Assembly (NCBI GenBank): GCA_025464045.1
Contig: JAODBQ010000062.1
Coordinates: forward strand, 1 to 5,573
Reading direction: 5' to 3'
Length of the DNA: 5,573 nt
Source of the DNA: Ilumatobacteraceae bacterium
GTDB taxonomy: Bacteria; Actinomycetota; Acidimicrobiia; Acidimicrobiales; Ilumatobacteraceae
Position numbers and translations under genes: made by a program. Of this stretch, positions 1 through 3,932 are shown piece after piece (position 1 is the stretch's first letter; the number at the start of each line of letters is the position of its first letter). Below the pieces are notes generated by a model. It was not told the origin of the DNA. It searched no databases and saw only the letters and a list, made by a program, of their open reading frames with translations.

Positions 1-210
1 GACGAGCGCGTACTCGCCGTCGTGCTCGACGCGCATCAGCGGCGTCTTGCGGATCTTGCCGCTCCTGTTGCCGACGGTGGCGAGGATGATCACCGGCAGG
101 CCGGTGTCGCGCAGGGTGTTGCCCTGCGCGCCGCCCGTCCGCTCGTAGACCTCCACCTGGTCGCGGACCCACTGTGCGGGGCTTGGTTCGTACGTTCCTT
201 CGAGCGGCAT
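1..210 (-). CDS. DUF385 / deazaflavin (F420)-dependent nitroreductase-like protein, N-terminal part (runs off left edge)
   Basis: The first 70 codons of a minus-strand gene are open from an ATG at 210 to the window edge. The translation begins MPLEGTYEPSPAQWVRDQVE, continues with a VYERTGG segment, then a hydrophobic strand (LPVIILATVG, residues 38-47), then RSGKIRKTPLMRVEHDGEYALV-like sequence (49-70). This order, with an N-terminal helix bearing W14 and R16, a beta strand, and the G-K-x-R-K-T-P-L-M-R signature, matches the actinobacterial DUF385 family related to Ddn. These are split-barrel flavin/F420-binding proteins, some of which reduce nitroaromatics or quinones using F420H2. The C-terminal half, which would complete the cofactor site, lies outside the window, so the substrate cannot be judged. 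It lies 53 bp after the yraN stop on the same strand, so it may be co-transcribed. No good Shine-Dalgarno sequence is visible before the ATG. The family call is firm; the biochemical role is inferred. Confidence 0.85.
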   Translation of the reverse strand, partial: MPLEGTYEPSPAQWVRDQVEVYERTGGAQGNTLRDTGLPVIILATVGNRSGKIRKTPLMRVEHDGEYALV

Positions 211-263
211 GGCCACAAGATACGCGCGGCCGCGCACCCGTTCGCTCCATGCGTCGCGAATGC

Positions 264-626
264 TCAGAATGCGGCTTCGATCACCTCGATCTGGGTCCCG
301 GTGACCGCGGCGACATCGAACCGCACCTCCACGCCGTGCACGTCGGTGGCGGCCAACCACGTCGCGGCAAGGCTGCGGAGACGCCGCTGCTTGGCCCAGC
401 CGACTGCCGCCGCCCCACCGCCGTACGCGTCGTTGGCGCGGGTCTTGACCTCACAGAACACGACGGTGCGACCGGTCTGCAGGATCAGGTCCAACTCGCC
501 CTTGATGCATCGCCAGTTGCGCGCGAGCACGACGTACCCGTGGCGCTCGTACCACCGGGCCACCTCGGTCTCGCCCCACCGCCCGCGTGCGATGTTGGCC
601 AGATCGGCGGGGCGCGGCGCGATCAG
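264..626 (-). CDS. yraN: YraN / UPF0102 family nuclease-like protein
   Basis: The UPF0102 (YraN) family is a small PD-(D/E)XK-type nuclease fold of unsettled physiological role, often encoded near rnhB and dprA/comM. The translation shows the family core: GRWGE (15-19), RNWRC (36-40), GELDLI (43-48, E44 and D46), FCEVKTR (57-63, E59 and K61), AKQRRLR (78-84), and a final VRFDVAAV...IEVIEAAF. The GE(L/I)D plus EVK pair are the expected metal-site residues. The open frame extends upstream to an ATG at 725, but that would overlap the DUF2469 gene by about 100 bp. No ATG, GTG or TTG lies between the DUF2469 stop and the conserved core. I chose a CTG at 626-624 that overlaps the DUF2469 TGA as CTGA. 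It gives 120 residues with about 14 before the conserved GRWGE, which is the usual family length. The stop at 264 is certain; the start is not (725 and a GTG at 719 are the alternatives). Confidence 0.85.
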   Translation of the reverse strand: MIAPRPADLANIARGRWGETEVARWYERHGYVVLARNWRCIKGELDLILQTGRTVVFCEVKTRANDAYGGGAAAVGWAKQRRLRSLAATWLAATDVHGVEVRFDVAAVTGTQIEVIEAAF

Positions 627-838
627 ATCTCGGTTCGGGGGAGCTCCTCGACGTTGACGTCCTTGAACGTCAGCACCTTGACCTTCGGCACGAATCGGCT
701 CTTGCGGTACATGTCCCACACCCACGCGTCGCTCAGCTCCACTTCGATCACGGGCCGCGACGCGTCACCTCCGACGGTGACGTTCACATCGTTGGCCAGG
801 TAGAACCGGCGCTCGGTCTCCACGGCGTAGCGGAACAT
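623..838 (-). CDS. DUF2469 family protein, the part downstream of an in-frame stop (possible pseudogene)
   Basis: This 71-codon frame begins with ATG at 838 and reads MFRYAVETERRFYLAND, later VELSDAWVWDMYRKSRFV and VKVLTFKDVNVEE. These segments (ETERRFYLAN, LSDAWVWDMYR, FKDVNVEE) are the hallmark of DUF2469, a small conserved actinobacterial protein (about 100 aa) of unknown function, usually encoded between rnhB and yraN. The frame is only the C-terminal three quarters of the family. The missing N-terminus is present in the same frame immediately upstream, cut off by a TAA at 856-854 (see the next entry). The ATG at 838 replaces a hydrophobic residue just before the conserved FxYxVETE and is unlikely to be the ancestral start. 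It could be an internal re-initiation site: a CAGGA lies about 10 nt upstream. The gene keeps its normal position before yraN. Family assignment is strong; whether a functional protein is made is open. Confidence 0.8.
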   Translation of the reverse strand: MFRYAVETERRFYLANDVNVTVGGDASRPVIEVELSDAWVWDMYRKSRFVPKVKVLTFKDVNVEELPRTEI

Positions 839-916
839 CCCTGCTACGTCCTGTTACTCCTGCGCGAGTTGGAGCTCTCGCTCCGACTCGAAGTTCTCGA
901 GATCATCGGAGCTCAA
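839..916 (-). pseudogene. N-terminal remnant of DUF2469 gene, ending at an in-frame TAA
   Basis: Reading upstream of 838 in the DUF2469 frame from a TTG at 916 gives (M)SSDDLENFESERELQLAQE, then TAA (856-854), then QDVAG leading into MFRYAVETE. This corresponds to the known family N-terminus, which has the form M-S-x-E-D-L-E-x-Y-E-x-E-x-E-L-x-L-Y-x-E-Y-x-D-V-V. The stop sits exactly at the second tyrosine. With a sense codon there the protein would be 97 residues, the normal family length. A single C-to-A change (TAC to TAA, coding strand) explains it. The upstream part has kept its acidic, conserved character, so the lesion is either very recent, a sequencing error, or a tolerated stop. The frame stays open upstream into rplS, so TTG 916 is chosen by family alignment; only a weak SD-like AGG is seen 8 nt before it. 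Confidence 0.7.
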
Positions 917-1003
917 CGGGGGTGCCTGCTCACACCGATGGAATTGCAGATCGGATCGCTGATGCAGCCACGCTACGCCCTTCTCAGGCGCAACGAAACG
1001 ACG

Positions 1004-1351
1004 TCAGTTCGCGCGCTTCTCGCGGATCTTGGCGGCCTTGCCGACCCGATCACGCAGGTAGTAGAGCTTGGCTCGGCGGACATCGCCGCGCTTGACGACT
1101 TCGAGCTTGACCACGGTGGGTGCGTGCATCGGGAACGTGCGCTCGACACCGACGCCGTAGCTCAGCTTGCGCACGGTGTAGGTCTCGGCGACGCCGCTGC
1201 CCTGGATGCCGATGACGTTGCCCTGGAAGATCTGCACCCGCTCCTTGTTGCCCTCGACCACCTTGACGTGGACCTTGACCTCGTCGCCGGCGGCGAAGTC
1301 GGGGATGTCGGTGCGGAGCTGCTGGTTGTCGACAAAATCAGTGGACTTCAT
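1004..1351 (-). CDS. rplS: 50S ribosomal protein L19
   Basis: Ribosomal protein L19 sits at the 30S-50S interface and takes part in inter-subunit bridges. The 115-residue product has the family features in order: an N-terminal helix (MKSTDFVDNQQLRTDIPDF), GDEVKVHVKVVEGNKERVQIF-type strand region, GNVIGIQGSGVAETYTVRK, a G-V-G-V-E-R-T-F-P-M-H-A-P-like stretch, and the C-terminal RRAKLYYLRDRVGKAAKIREK. Length is normal. The open frame extends to 1447, but ATG 1351 is the right start: it matches the family N-terminus, lies 22 bp after the trmD stop, and has a GAAGG Shine-Dalgarno element 8 nt upstream (1360-1364). It is likely co-transcribed with trmD, as in most bacteria. In many actinobacteria lepB and rnhB follow it; here the next gene is DUF2469 after an 87-bp gap. 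Confidence 0.97.
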   Translation of the reverse strand: MKSTDFVDNQQLRTDIPDFAAGDEVKVHVKVVEGNKERVQIFQGNVIGIQGSGVAETYTVRKLSYGVGVERTFPMHAPTVVKLEVVKRGDVRRAKLYYLRDRVGKAAKIREKRAN

Positions 1352-1373
1352 GGCGCGGACCTTCGACCTCGAA

Positions 1374-2120
1374 TCAGGGGAGCGGTGCAGGATAGGCGAG
1401 CGCGGGGAACTCTTCCAACAAGCGCCGGTCATCTTCCGTGAGCCCACCGGCGGCGTCGACCAGGTCCGGCCGGTATCGCAACGTGCGGTGCAGTGCCTGC
1501 GCCCGGCGCCAGCGGGCGATCCGGGCGTGGTCGCCGCCGCGCAGGACCTCCGGTACGTCCCAGCCGCGGAACACCGCCGGCCGGGTGAAGTGCGGCTCCT
1601 CGAGCAGACCGCTCGCGCCGAAGCTCTCCGTCACCGGGCTGACGGCGTTGCCCATCGCACCCGGCAGCAGGCGCACCACGGCCTCGATCACCAGGCACGC
1701 GGCCACCTCTCCCCCGCTGAGCACGACGTCGCCGACGCTCAGCTCGTCGTCCACCAGGTGCTCGCGCACGCGGTGATCGACACCCTCGTACCGTCCGCAC
1801 AGGAGGCTGAACCCACCAGCGGCGGCGAGCTCGTCGGCGAGCCGCTGGTCGAACCGGCGACCCCCCGGCCCGAGCAGGAACAACGGGCGGGGCGGATCGG
1901 CAGCCTCCACCGAGTCGAACACCGGTTGCGGTCGCAGCACCATCCCCGCCCCACCGCCGAACGGCGCGTCGTCGACCGTGCGGTGCACGTCGCTCGTGTG
2001 CTCACGCAGGTCGTGGGTGCGCAGATCGAGCAGACCGTTCCCCCGCGCCTTGCCGAGCAGGCTCTCGCTGCAGAACGCATCCACCAGACCGGGGAAGATC
2101 GTGAACACGTCGATCCGCAT
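1374..2120 (-). CDS. trmD: tRNA (guanine-N1-)-methyltransferase, m1G37
   Basis: TrmD methylates G37 of tRNAs with a G36 using S-adenosylmethionine, which prevents +1 frameshifting. The 248-residue product is full length and has all SPOUT/TrmD landmarks: MRIDVFTIFP at the N-terminus, DDAPFGGGAGMVL (50-62), FLLGPGGRRFDQ (81-92), LCGRYEGVDHRV (107-118), SVGDVVLSGGE (128-138) forming the trefoil-knot AdoMet site, RLLPG (150-154), GLLEEPHFTRP (171-181) and the C-terminal GDHARIARWRR (196-206) tRNA-binding domain. R150 aligns with E. coli Arg154. The residue aligned with the E. coli catalytic Asp169 is Glu165 (motif TESF instead of EDSF), a conservative change. The start ATG has an AGGA element (2131-2134) 10 nt upstream. 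Only 21 bp separate it from the divergently read DUF952 gene, so its promoter must lie inside that gene or transcription must read through from rimM. It is 22 bp from rplS. Confidence 0.97.
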   Translation of the reverse strand: MRIDVFTIFPGLVDAFCSESLLGKARGNGLLDLRTHDLREHTSDVHRTVDDAPFGGGAGMVLRPQPVFDSVEAADPPRPLFLLGPGGRRFDQRLADELAAAGGFSLLCGRYEGVDHRVREHLVDDELSVGDVVLSGGEVAACLVIEAVVRLLPGAMGNAVSPVTESFGASGLLEEPHFTRPAVFRGWDVPEVLRGGDHARIARWRRAQALHRTLRYRPDLVDAAGGLTEDDRRLLEEFPALAYPAPLP

Positions 2121-2141
2121 GGGTCTGGCATCCTACGACCG
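2121..2141. promoter_or_regulatory. 21-bp divergent start region between trmD and the DUF952 gene
   Basis: The two start codons (trmD ATG ending at 2118, DUF952 ATG at 2142) are separated by only 21 bp. The minus strand carries the trmD Shine-Dalgarno-like AGGA (complement of 2131-2134). No Shine-Dalgarno sequence is evident on the plus strand for DUF952, which may be translated from a very short leader. Promoters for both genes, if they exist, must overlap the coding sequence of the opposite gene. No convincing -35/-10 pair was recognised. Confidence 0.35.
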
Positions 2142-2489
2142 ATGATCTTCCACGTCACCGAGGCGTCCCGTTGGCAGCGATCGCTGCGGGAGGGCACTCA
2201 CACCGGCTCGACGCGCGGCGCCGAGCTGCTGACGGTGGGCTTCATCCACTGCAGCACCGCTGCGCAGTGGCGCGGCGTGGTCGAGCGGTTCTACGCGGGC
2301 GTGCCGGACCTGCTGCTGCTGCACGTCGACGAGTCCCTGCTCACCTCGTCCCTCGTCATCGAGCCCGCCGTCGGCGGCGGCGAGGCCGCGGGCGACGGCG
2401 CGGGCGCGGGCGCGGGCGGCGAGACCTTCCCCCACGTCTACGGCCCGATCGACCTCGCCGCAGTGGTCGCGGTGGAACCGATCGCCTGA
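2142..2489 (+). CDS. DUF952 domain-containing protein
   Basis: This is the only plus-strand gene in the window. The 115-residue product starts MIFHVTEASRW and carries the two family signatures: GFIHCST (33-39), followed by RFYAGVPDLLLLHVD (49-63), and FPHVYGPIDL (96-105), followed by VVAVEP. These identify DUF952, a small cytosolic domain (about 100-115 aa) found alone in many bacteria and sometimes fused to other enzymes; its biochemical function is not established to my knowledge. ATG 2142 is chosen because it starts exactly at the family's I-F-H-(I/V)-T motif, although the frame is open far upstream through the antisense of trmD. A Gly/Ala-rich insert (residues 78-93), encoded partly by three GC-only hexamers (2401-2418), separates the two conserved halves where homologues have a short loop. 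The gene is wedged head-to-head with trmD and tail-to-tail with rimM. Confidence 0.85.
   Translation: MIFHVTEASRWQRSLREGTHTGSTRGAELLTVGFIHCSTAAQWRGVVERFYAGVPDLLLLHVDESLLTSSLVIEPAVGGGEAAGDGAGAGAGGETFPHVYGPIDLAAVVAVEPIA
2401..2418 (+). repeat. Three tandem CGGGCG hexamers inside the DUF952 gene
   Basis: Three perfect CGGGCG copies in a wholly G/C stretch encode part of a Gly-Ala linker between the conserved GFIHCS and FPHVYG motifs. Because the unit is 6 bp, slippage would change linker length without breaking the frame. Confidence 0.7.
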
Positions 2490-2549
2490 CCGCCCCGCCG
2501 CCCCGCCCGCCGCCGCCCGCCGAGATGGTCGAAGCCGCGACGGTCGAAT

Positions 2550-2592
2550 TGGTCATCGTCCGACCGAGCCGACCCCGGTCGGAGCATGACCA
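2550..2592. repeat. Palindromic element copy 1
   Basis: The outer arms TGGTCAT (2550-2556) and ATGACCA (2586-2592) are perfect inverted repeats. After a 2x2 internal mismatch, the inner arms TCCGACCG (2559-2566) and CGGTCGGA (2576-2583) are also perfect, around a 9-nt loop. The core 2551-2591 matches 2712-2752 at 40 of 41 positions. Confidence 0.85.
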
Positions 2593-2638
2593 GTCCCACC
2601 CCCGGCCCCGCAGCCCGGCAGCCCGGCGACCGGCAACC

Positions 2639-2679
2639 GGTCATGAACGGACCGAGAGGCGCCCGGACGACGCATGACC
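2639..2679. repeat. Palindromic element copy 2 (degenerate)
   Basis: This copy is exactly the same 41-bp length, bounded by the same GGTCAT (2639-2644) and ATGACC (2674-2679) arms. By hand alignment about 30 of 41 positions match copy 1. The inner stem is mostly lost. The 21-nt block starting at its right arm (from GCATGACC at 2672) is identical to the block at 2584-2604, so spacers and elements were duplicated together. Confidence 0.75.
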
Positions 2680-2707
2680 AGTCCCACCCCCGACCTCACA
2701 GCCTGGC

Positions 2708-2756
2708 AACCGGTCATCGTCCGACCGAGCCGACCCCGGTCGGGGCATGACCGGTT
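2708..2756. repeat. Palindromic element copy 3 (best palindrome; possible terminator of rimM or DUF952 transcripts)
   Basis: The outer arms AACCGGTCAT (2708-2717) and ATGACCGGTT (2747-2756) form a perfect 10-bp inverted repeat. The inner arms CCGACCG (2721-2727) and CGGTCGG (2737-2743) pair around a 9-nt loop. It is the closest copy to the rimM stop (77 bp downstream on the minus strand). With no T-run following, intrinsic termination would have to be of the U-less type proposed for actinobacteria. Confidence 0.85.
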
Positions 2757-2832
2757 GGTCGCGCGATCGGGTGTCAGGCCTCGGCGGCGACGGGCGGCCG
2801 GGCACGCCAGACGCCGGGCACGTCGCCCGCGT

Positions 2833-3318
2833 TCAGGGTTCGAAGAGGCCGTCGGGGGGGTCGATGGTGATCACGCCGTCGCTGGCCGCGACGACGAACG
2901 TCACCGGCACGAGCCAGGTGTCGTCGAGCTCGAGGATGTCGTGCGCCGGGTTGGCGATGACGCCGGTGCAGGTGCCGCGCGCGGTGCCGTCGGTCTCGAC
3001 CACTCGGGACCCGATCAGGTCGTGGACCCACAGGTCGTCGGGGTCGGGGACCTCCTCGAGCGGGACGGCGTAGAGCAGCTTGCCGACGAGCTGGTCGGCG
3101 GCGTTGCGATCGTCGATCCCCTCGAAGCGGACCAGCCAGCGGCGGGTCTGGGGGCGGGCCGCGACGACCGTGAGCCACACCTGGCCGGCCCGCACGCGGG
3201 CGCCGGTGTCGAGCCGCGACGAGCGGTCGGTGACGAGATCGACGTACAGCTCGCCGCGCACGCCATGGGCGCGGCCGATGCGACCGACCTCGCGGACGTC
3301 GGGTTGAGCGGTGGACAA
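2833..3318 (-). CDS. rimM: Ribosome maturation factor RimM (16S rRNA processing protein)
   Basis: RimM binds S19 and helps mature the 30S head domain. The 161-residue product has the N-terminal RimM beta-barrel signature VGRIGRAHGVRGELYVDLVTD-like (11-31), the RWLVRFEGIDDRNAADQLVGK-type segment (60-80, usual form F-E-G-i-x-d-r-n-x-A-e-x-L-x-G), then the PRC-barrel with DDLWVHDLIG (94-103), a G-x-V-I-A-N-P-A-H-D-I-L-E-L segment (119-132), WLVPV (135-139), and the terminal DPPDGLFEP, which is the classic RimM ending. Length is normal. The frame is open upstream to 3450, overlapping khpA, and has no ATG near the conserved start. A TTG at 3318, 10 bp after the khpA stop, puts 10 residues before VGRIG and is the best choice, though only a weak purine stretch precedes it. 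It is the last gene of the ffh-rpsP-khpA-rimM run before the plus-strand DUF952 gene interrupts. Confidence 0.95.
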   Translation of the reverse strand: MSTAQPDVREVGRIGRAHGVRGELYVDLVTDRSSRLDTGARVRAGQVWLTVVAARPQTRRWLVRFEGIDDRNAADQLVGKLLYAVPLEEVPDPDDLWVHDLIGSRVVETDGTARGTCTGVIANPAHDILELDDTWLVPVTFVVAASDGVITIDPPDGLFEP

Positions 3319-3328
3319 CGTCCGCGCG

Positions 3329-3616
3329 TCAGTCGACGAAGTCGACGTCGACGTCCACTGCGTCGCGGGTGGCAGCCGCACGCACGACGGTGCGGATGCT
3401 CTGCGCCGTGCGGCCGCGACGGCCGATGACACGACCGAGATCGCCCTCACCGACGGTGACCTCGAGCTTCAGGCGGTGACGGCCTTCGACCGGACGGACC
3501 CGCACCGCGTCGGCATCGTCGACCAGCGAGCGCACCACGTGGGTGAGCACGGCGGTGGCGATGGGCGCCGGGATCTCGTTGTCGATGTCGACGGTCCCGT
3601 CCGCAGCGTCGGTCAC
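3329..3616 (-). CDS. khpA: KH-domain RNA-binding protein KhpA
   Basis: KhpA (YlqC family) is a small single-KH RNA-binding protein that in several Gram-positive bacteria partners with KhpB/Jag and affects cell elongation and division; that role is known from other species and is inferred here. The 95-residue product shows a KH core: an N-terminal helical region (IPAPIATAVLTHVVRSLVDD), V-R-V-R-P-V-E strand, then LKLEVTVGEGDLGRVIGRRG with the GxxG loop G65-R-R-G68, followed by RTAQSIRTVVRAAA. The frame extends to an ATG at 3658 inside rpsP, but a GTG at 3616 overlapping the rpsP TGA as GTGA gives the normal family length and indicates translational coupling. Conserved placement between rpsP and rimM supports the call. 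The C-terminus ends in an unusual run of alternating Val/Asp (DAVDVDVDFVD). Confidence 0.93.
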   Translation of the reverse strand: MTDAADGTVDIDNEIPAPIATAVLTHVVRSLVDDADAVRVRPVEGRHRLKLEVTVGEGDLGRVIGRRGRTAQSIRTVVRAAATRDAVDVDVDFVD

Positions 3617-3894
3617 TTCGCCGACCGCGCTGCCTTGGCGGCACCGAACTCGGCCCATGCCCCGGAGATCTCCAGCAGCTTGCGCACCCGCTCGGTGGGC
3701 TGTGCGCCCTCGCTGAGCCAGTGCACGGCCTTCTCGTTGTCGACCTTGAGCGCCGACGGCTCGGTCCTCGGGTTGTACGTACCGATGATCTGGATGAACC
3801 GCCCATCCCGCGGTGACCGACTGTCTGAGGCGACGATTCGGTACTGCGGCTGCTTGGTCTTGCCGACTCGGGTGAGGCGCAGCTTCACTGCCAT
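3613..3894 (-). CDS. rpsP: 30S ribosomal protein S16
   Basis: S16 is an essential early-assembly protein of the 30S body. The 93-residue product starts MAVKLRLTRVGKTKQPQYRI and continues VASDSRSPRDGRFIQIIGTYNP (22-43), both near-invariant S16 segments, then DNEKAVHWLSEGAQPTERVRKLL (52-74), where G-A-Q-P-T-x-x-V is the C-terminal helix signature. The length is slightly above the minimal about 80 aa, with an Ala/Lys-rich tail (AAKAARSAK). The start is secure: an AAGGAG Shine-Dalgarno lies 11 nt upstream. It is 38 bp after ffh and overlaps khpA by 4 bp, so the three are probably one transcript. Confidence 0.97.
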   Translation of the reverse strand: MAVKLRLTRVGKTKQPQYRIVASDSRSPRDGRFIQIIGTYNPRTEPSALKVDNEKAVHWLSEGAQPTERVRKLLEISGAWAEFGAAKAARSAK

Positions 3895-3905
3895 GTGGGG
3901 TGGGA

Positions 3906-3911
3906 CTCCTT
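3906..3911 (-). promoter_or_regulatory. Shine-Dalgarno site of rpsP
   Basis: The minus strand reads AAGGAG, 11 nt before the rpsP ATG. It is the strongest ribosome-binding site in the window, in contrast to its neighbours ffh, khpA and rimM, whose starts have weak or no such site. Confidence 0.8.
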
Positions 3912-3932
3912 CAACAAACGAACCCCGCGAGA

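Larger units (their letters stand above)
2490..2832. other. 343-bp intergenic region between convergent DUF952 and rimM stops
   Basis: No credible gene is seen here; the frames that cross it are low-complexity antisense products. From left to right it holds a C-rich, T-free run just after the DUF952 stop (2490-2522), three related palindromic elements with similar spacers (2550-2756), and a GC-rich stretch containing a 10-bp direct repeat (GCCGGGCACG at 2797-2806 and 2813-2822) before the rimM stop. Its position between two converging genes suits a bidirectional transcription-termination zone, but no U-tract follows any stem, so this is inference. Confidence 0.5.

Noticed and set aside
935..954. 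CCGAT...ATCGG inverted repeat between rplS and DUF2469
   Set aside because: The 5-bp arms with a 10-nt loop are too short to support a terminator or operator.
587..1441. 284-codon plus-strand frame across rplS and DUF2469
   Set aside because: It is antisense to rplS and DUF2469, whose proteins are clearly recognised; the product resembles no family and has typical complementary-strand composition.
2171..2677. 168-codon plus-strand frame overlapping the DUF952 gene
   Set aside because: It is a +2 shadow made mostly of Arg/Pro/Ala low complexity; the DUF952 motifs lie in the other frame.
2551..2752. CRISPR-like array of three regularly placed repeats
   Set aside because: The spacers are homologous to each other and differ in length (47 and 32 bp), the repeats are palindromic throughout and one is degenerate, and no cas gene is nearby.
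2786..2827. GGCGAC (2786-2791) / GTCGCC (2822-2827) hairpin next to the rimM stop
   Set aside because: The 6-bp stem encloses a 30-nt loop with no further continuous pairing and no T-run; weaker than the palindromes nearby.
2674..3429. 251-codon plus-strand frame across the palindromes, rimM and khpA
   Set aside because: It starts inside the repeat array and then follows the antisense of rimM; no domain pattern is visible.
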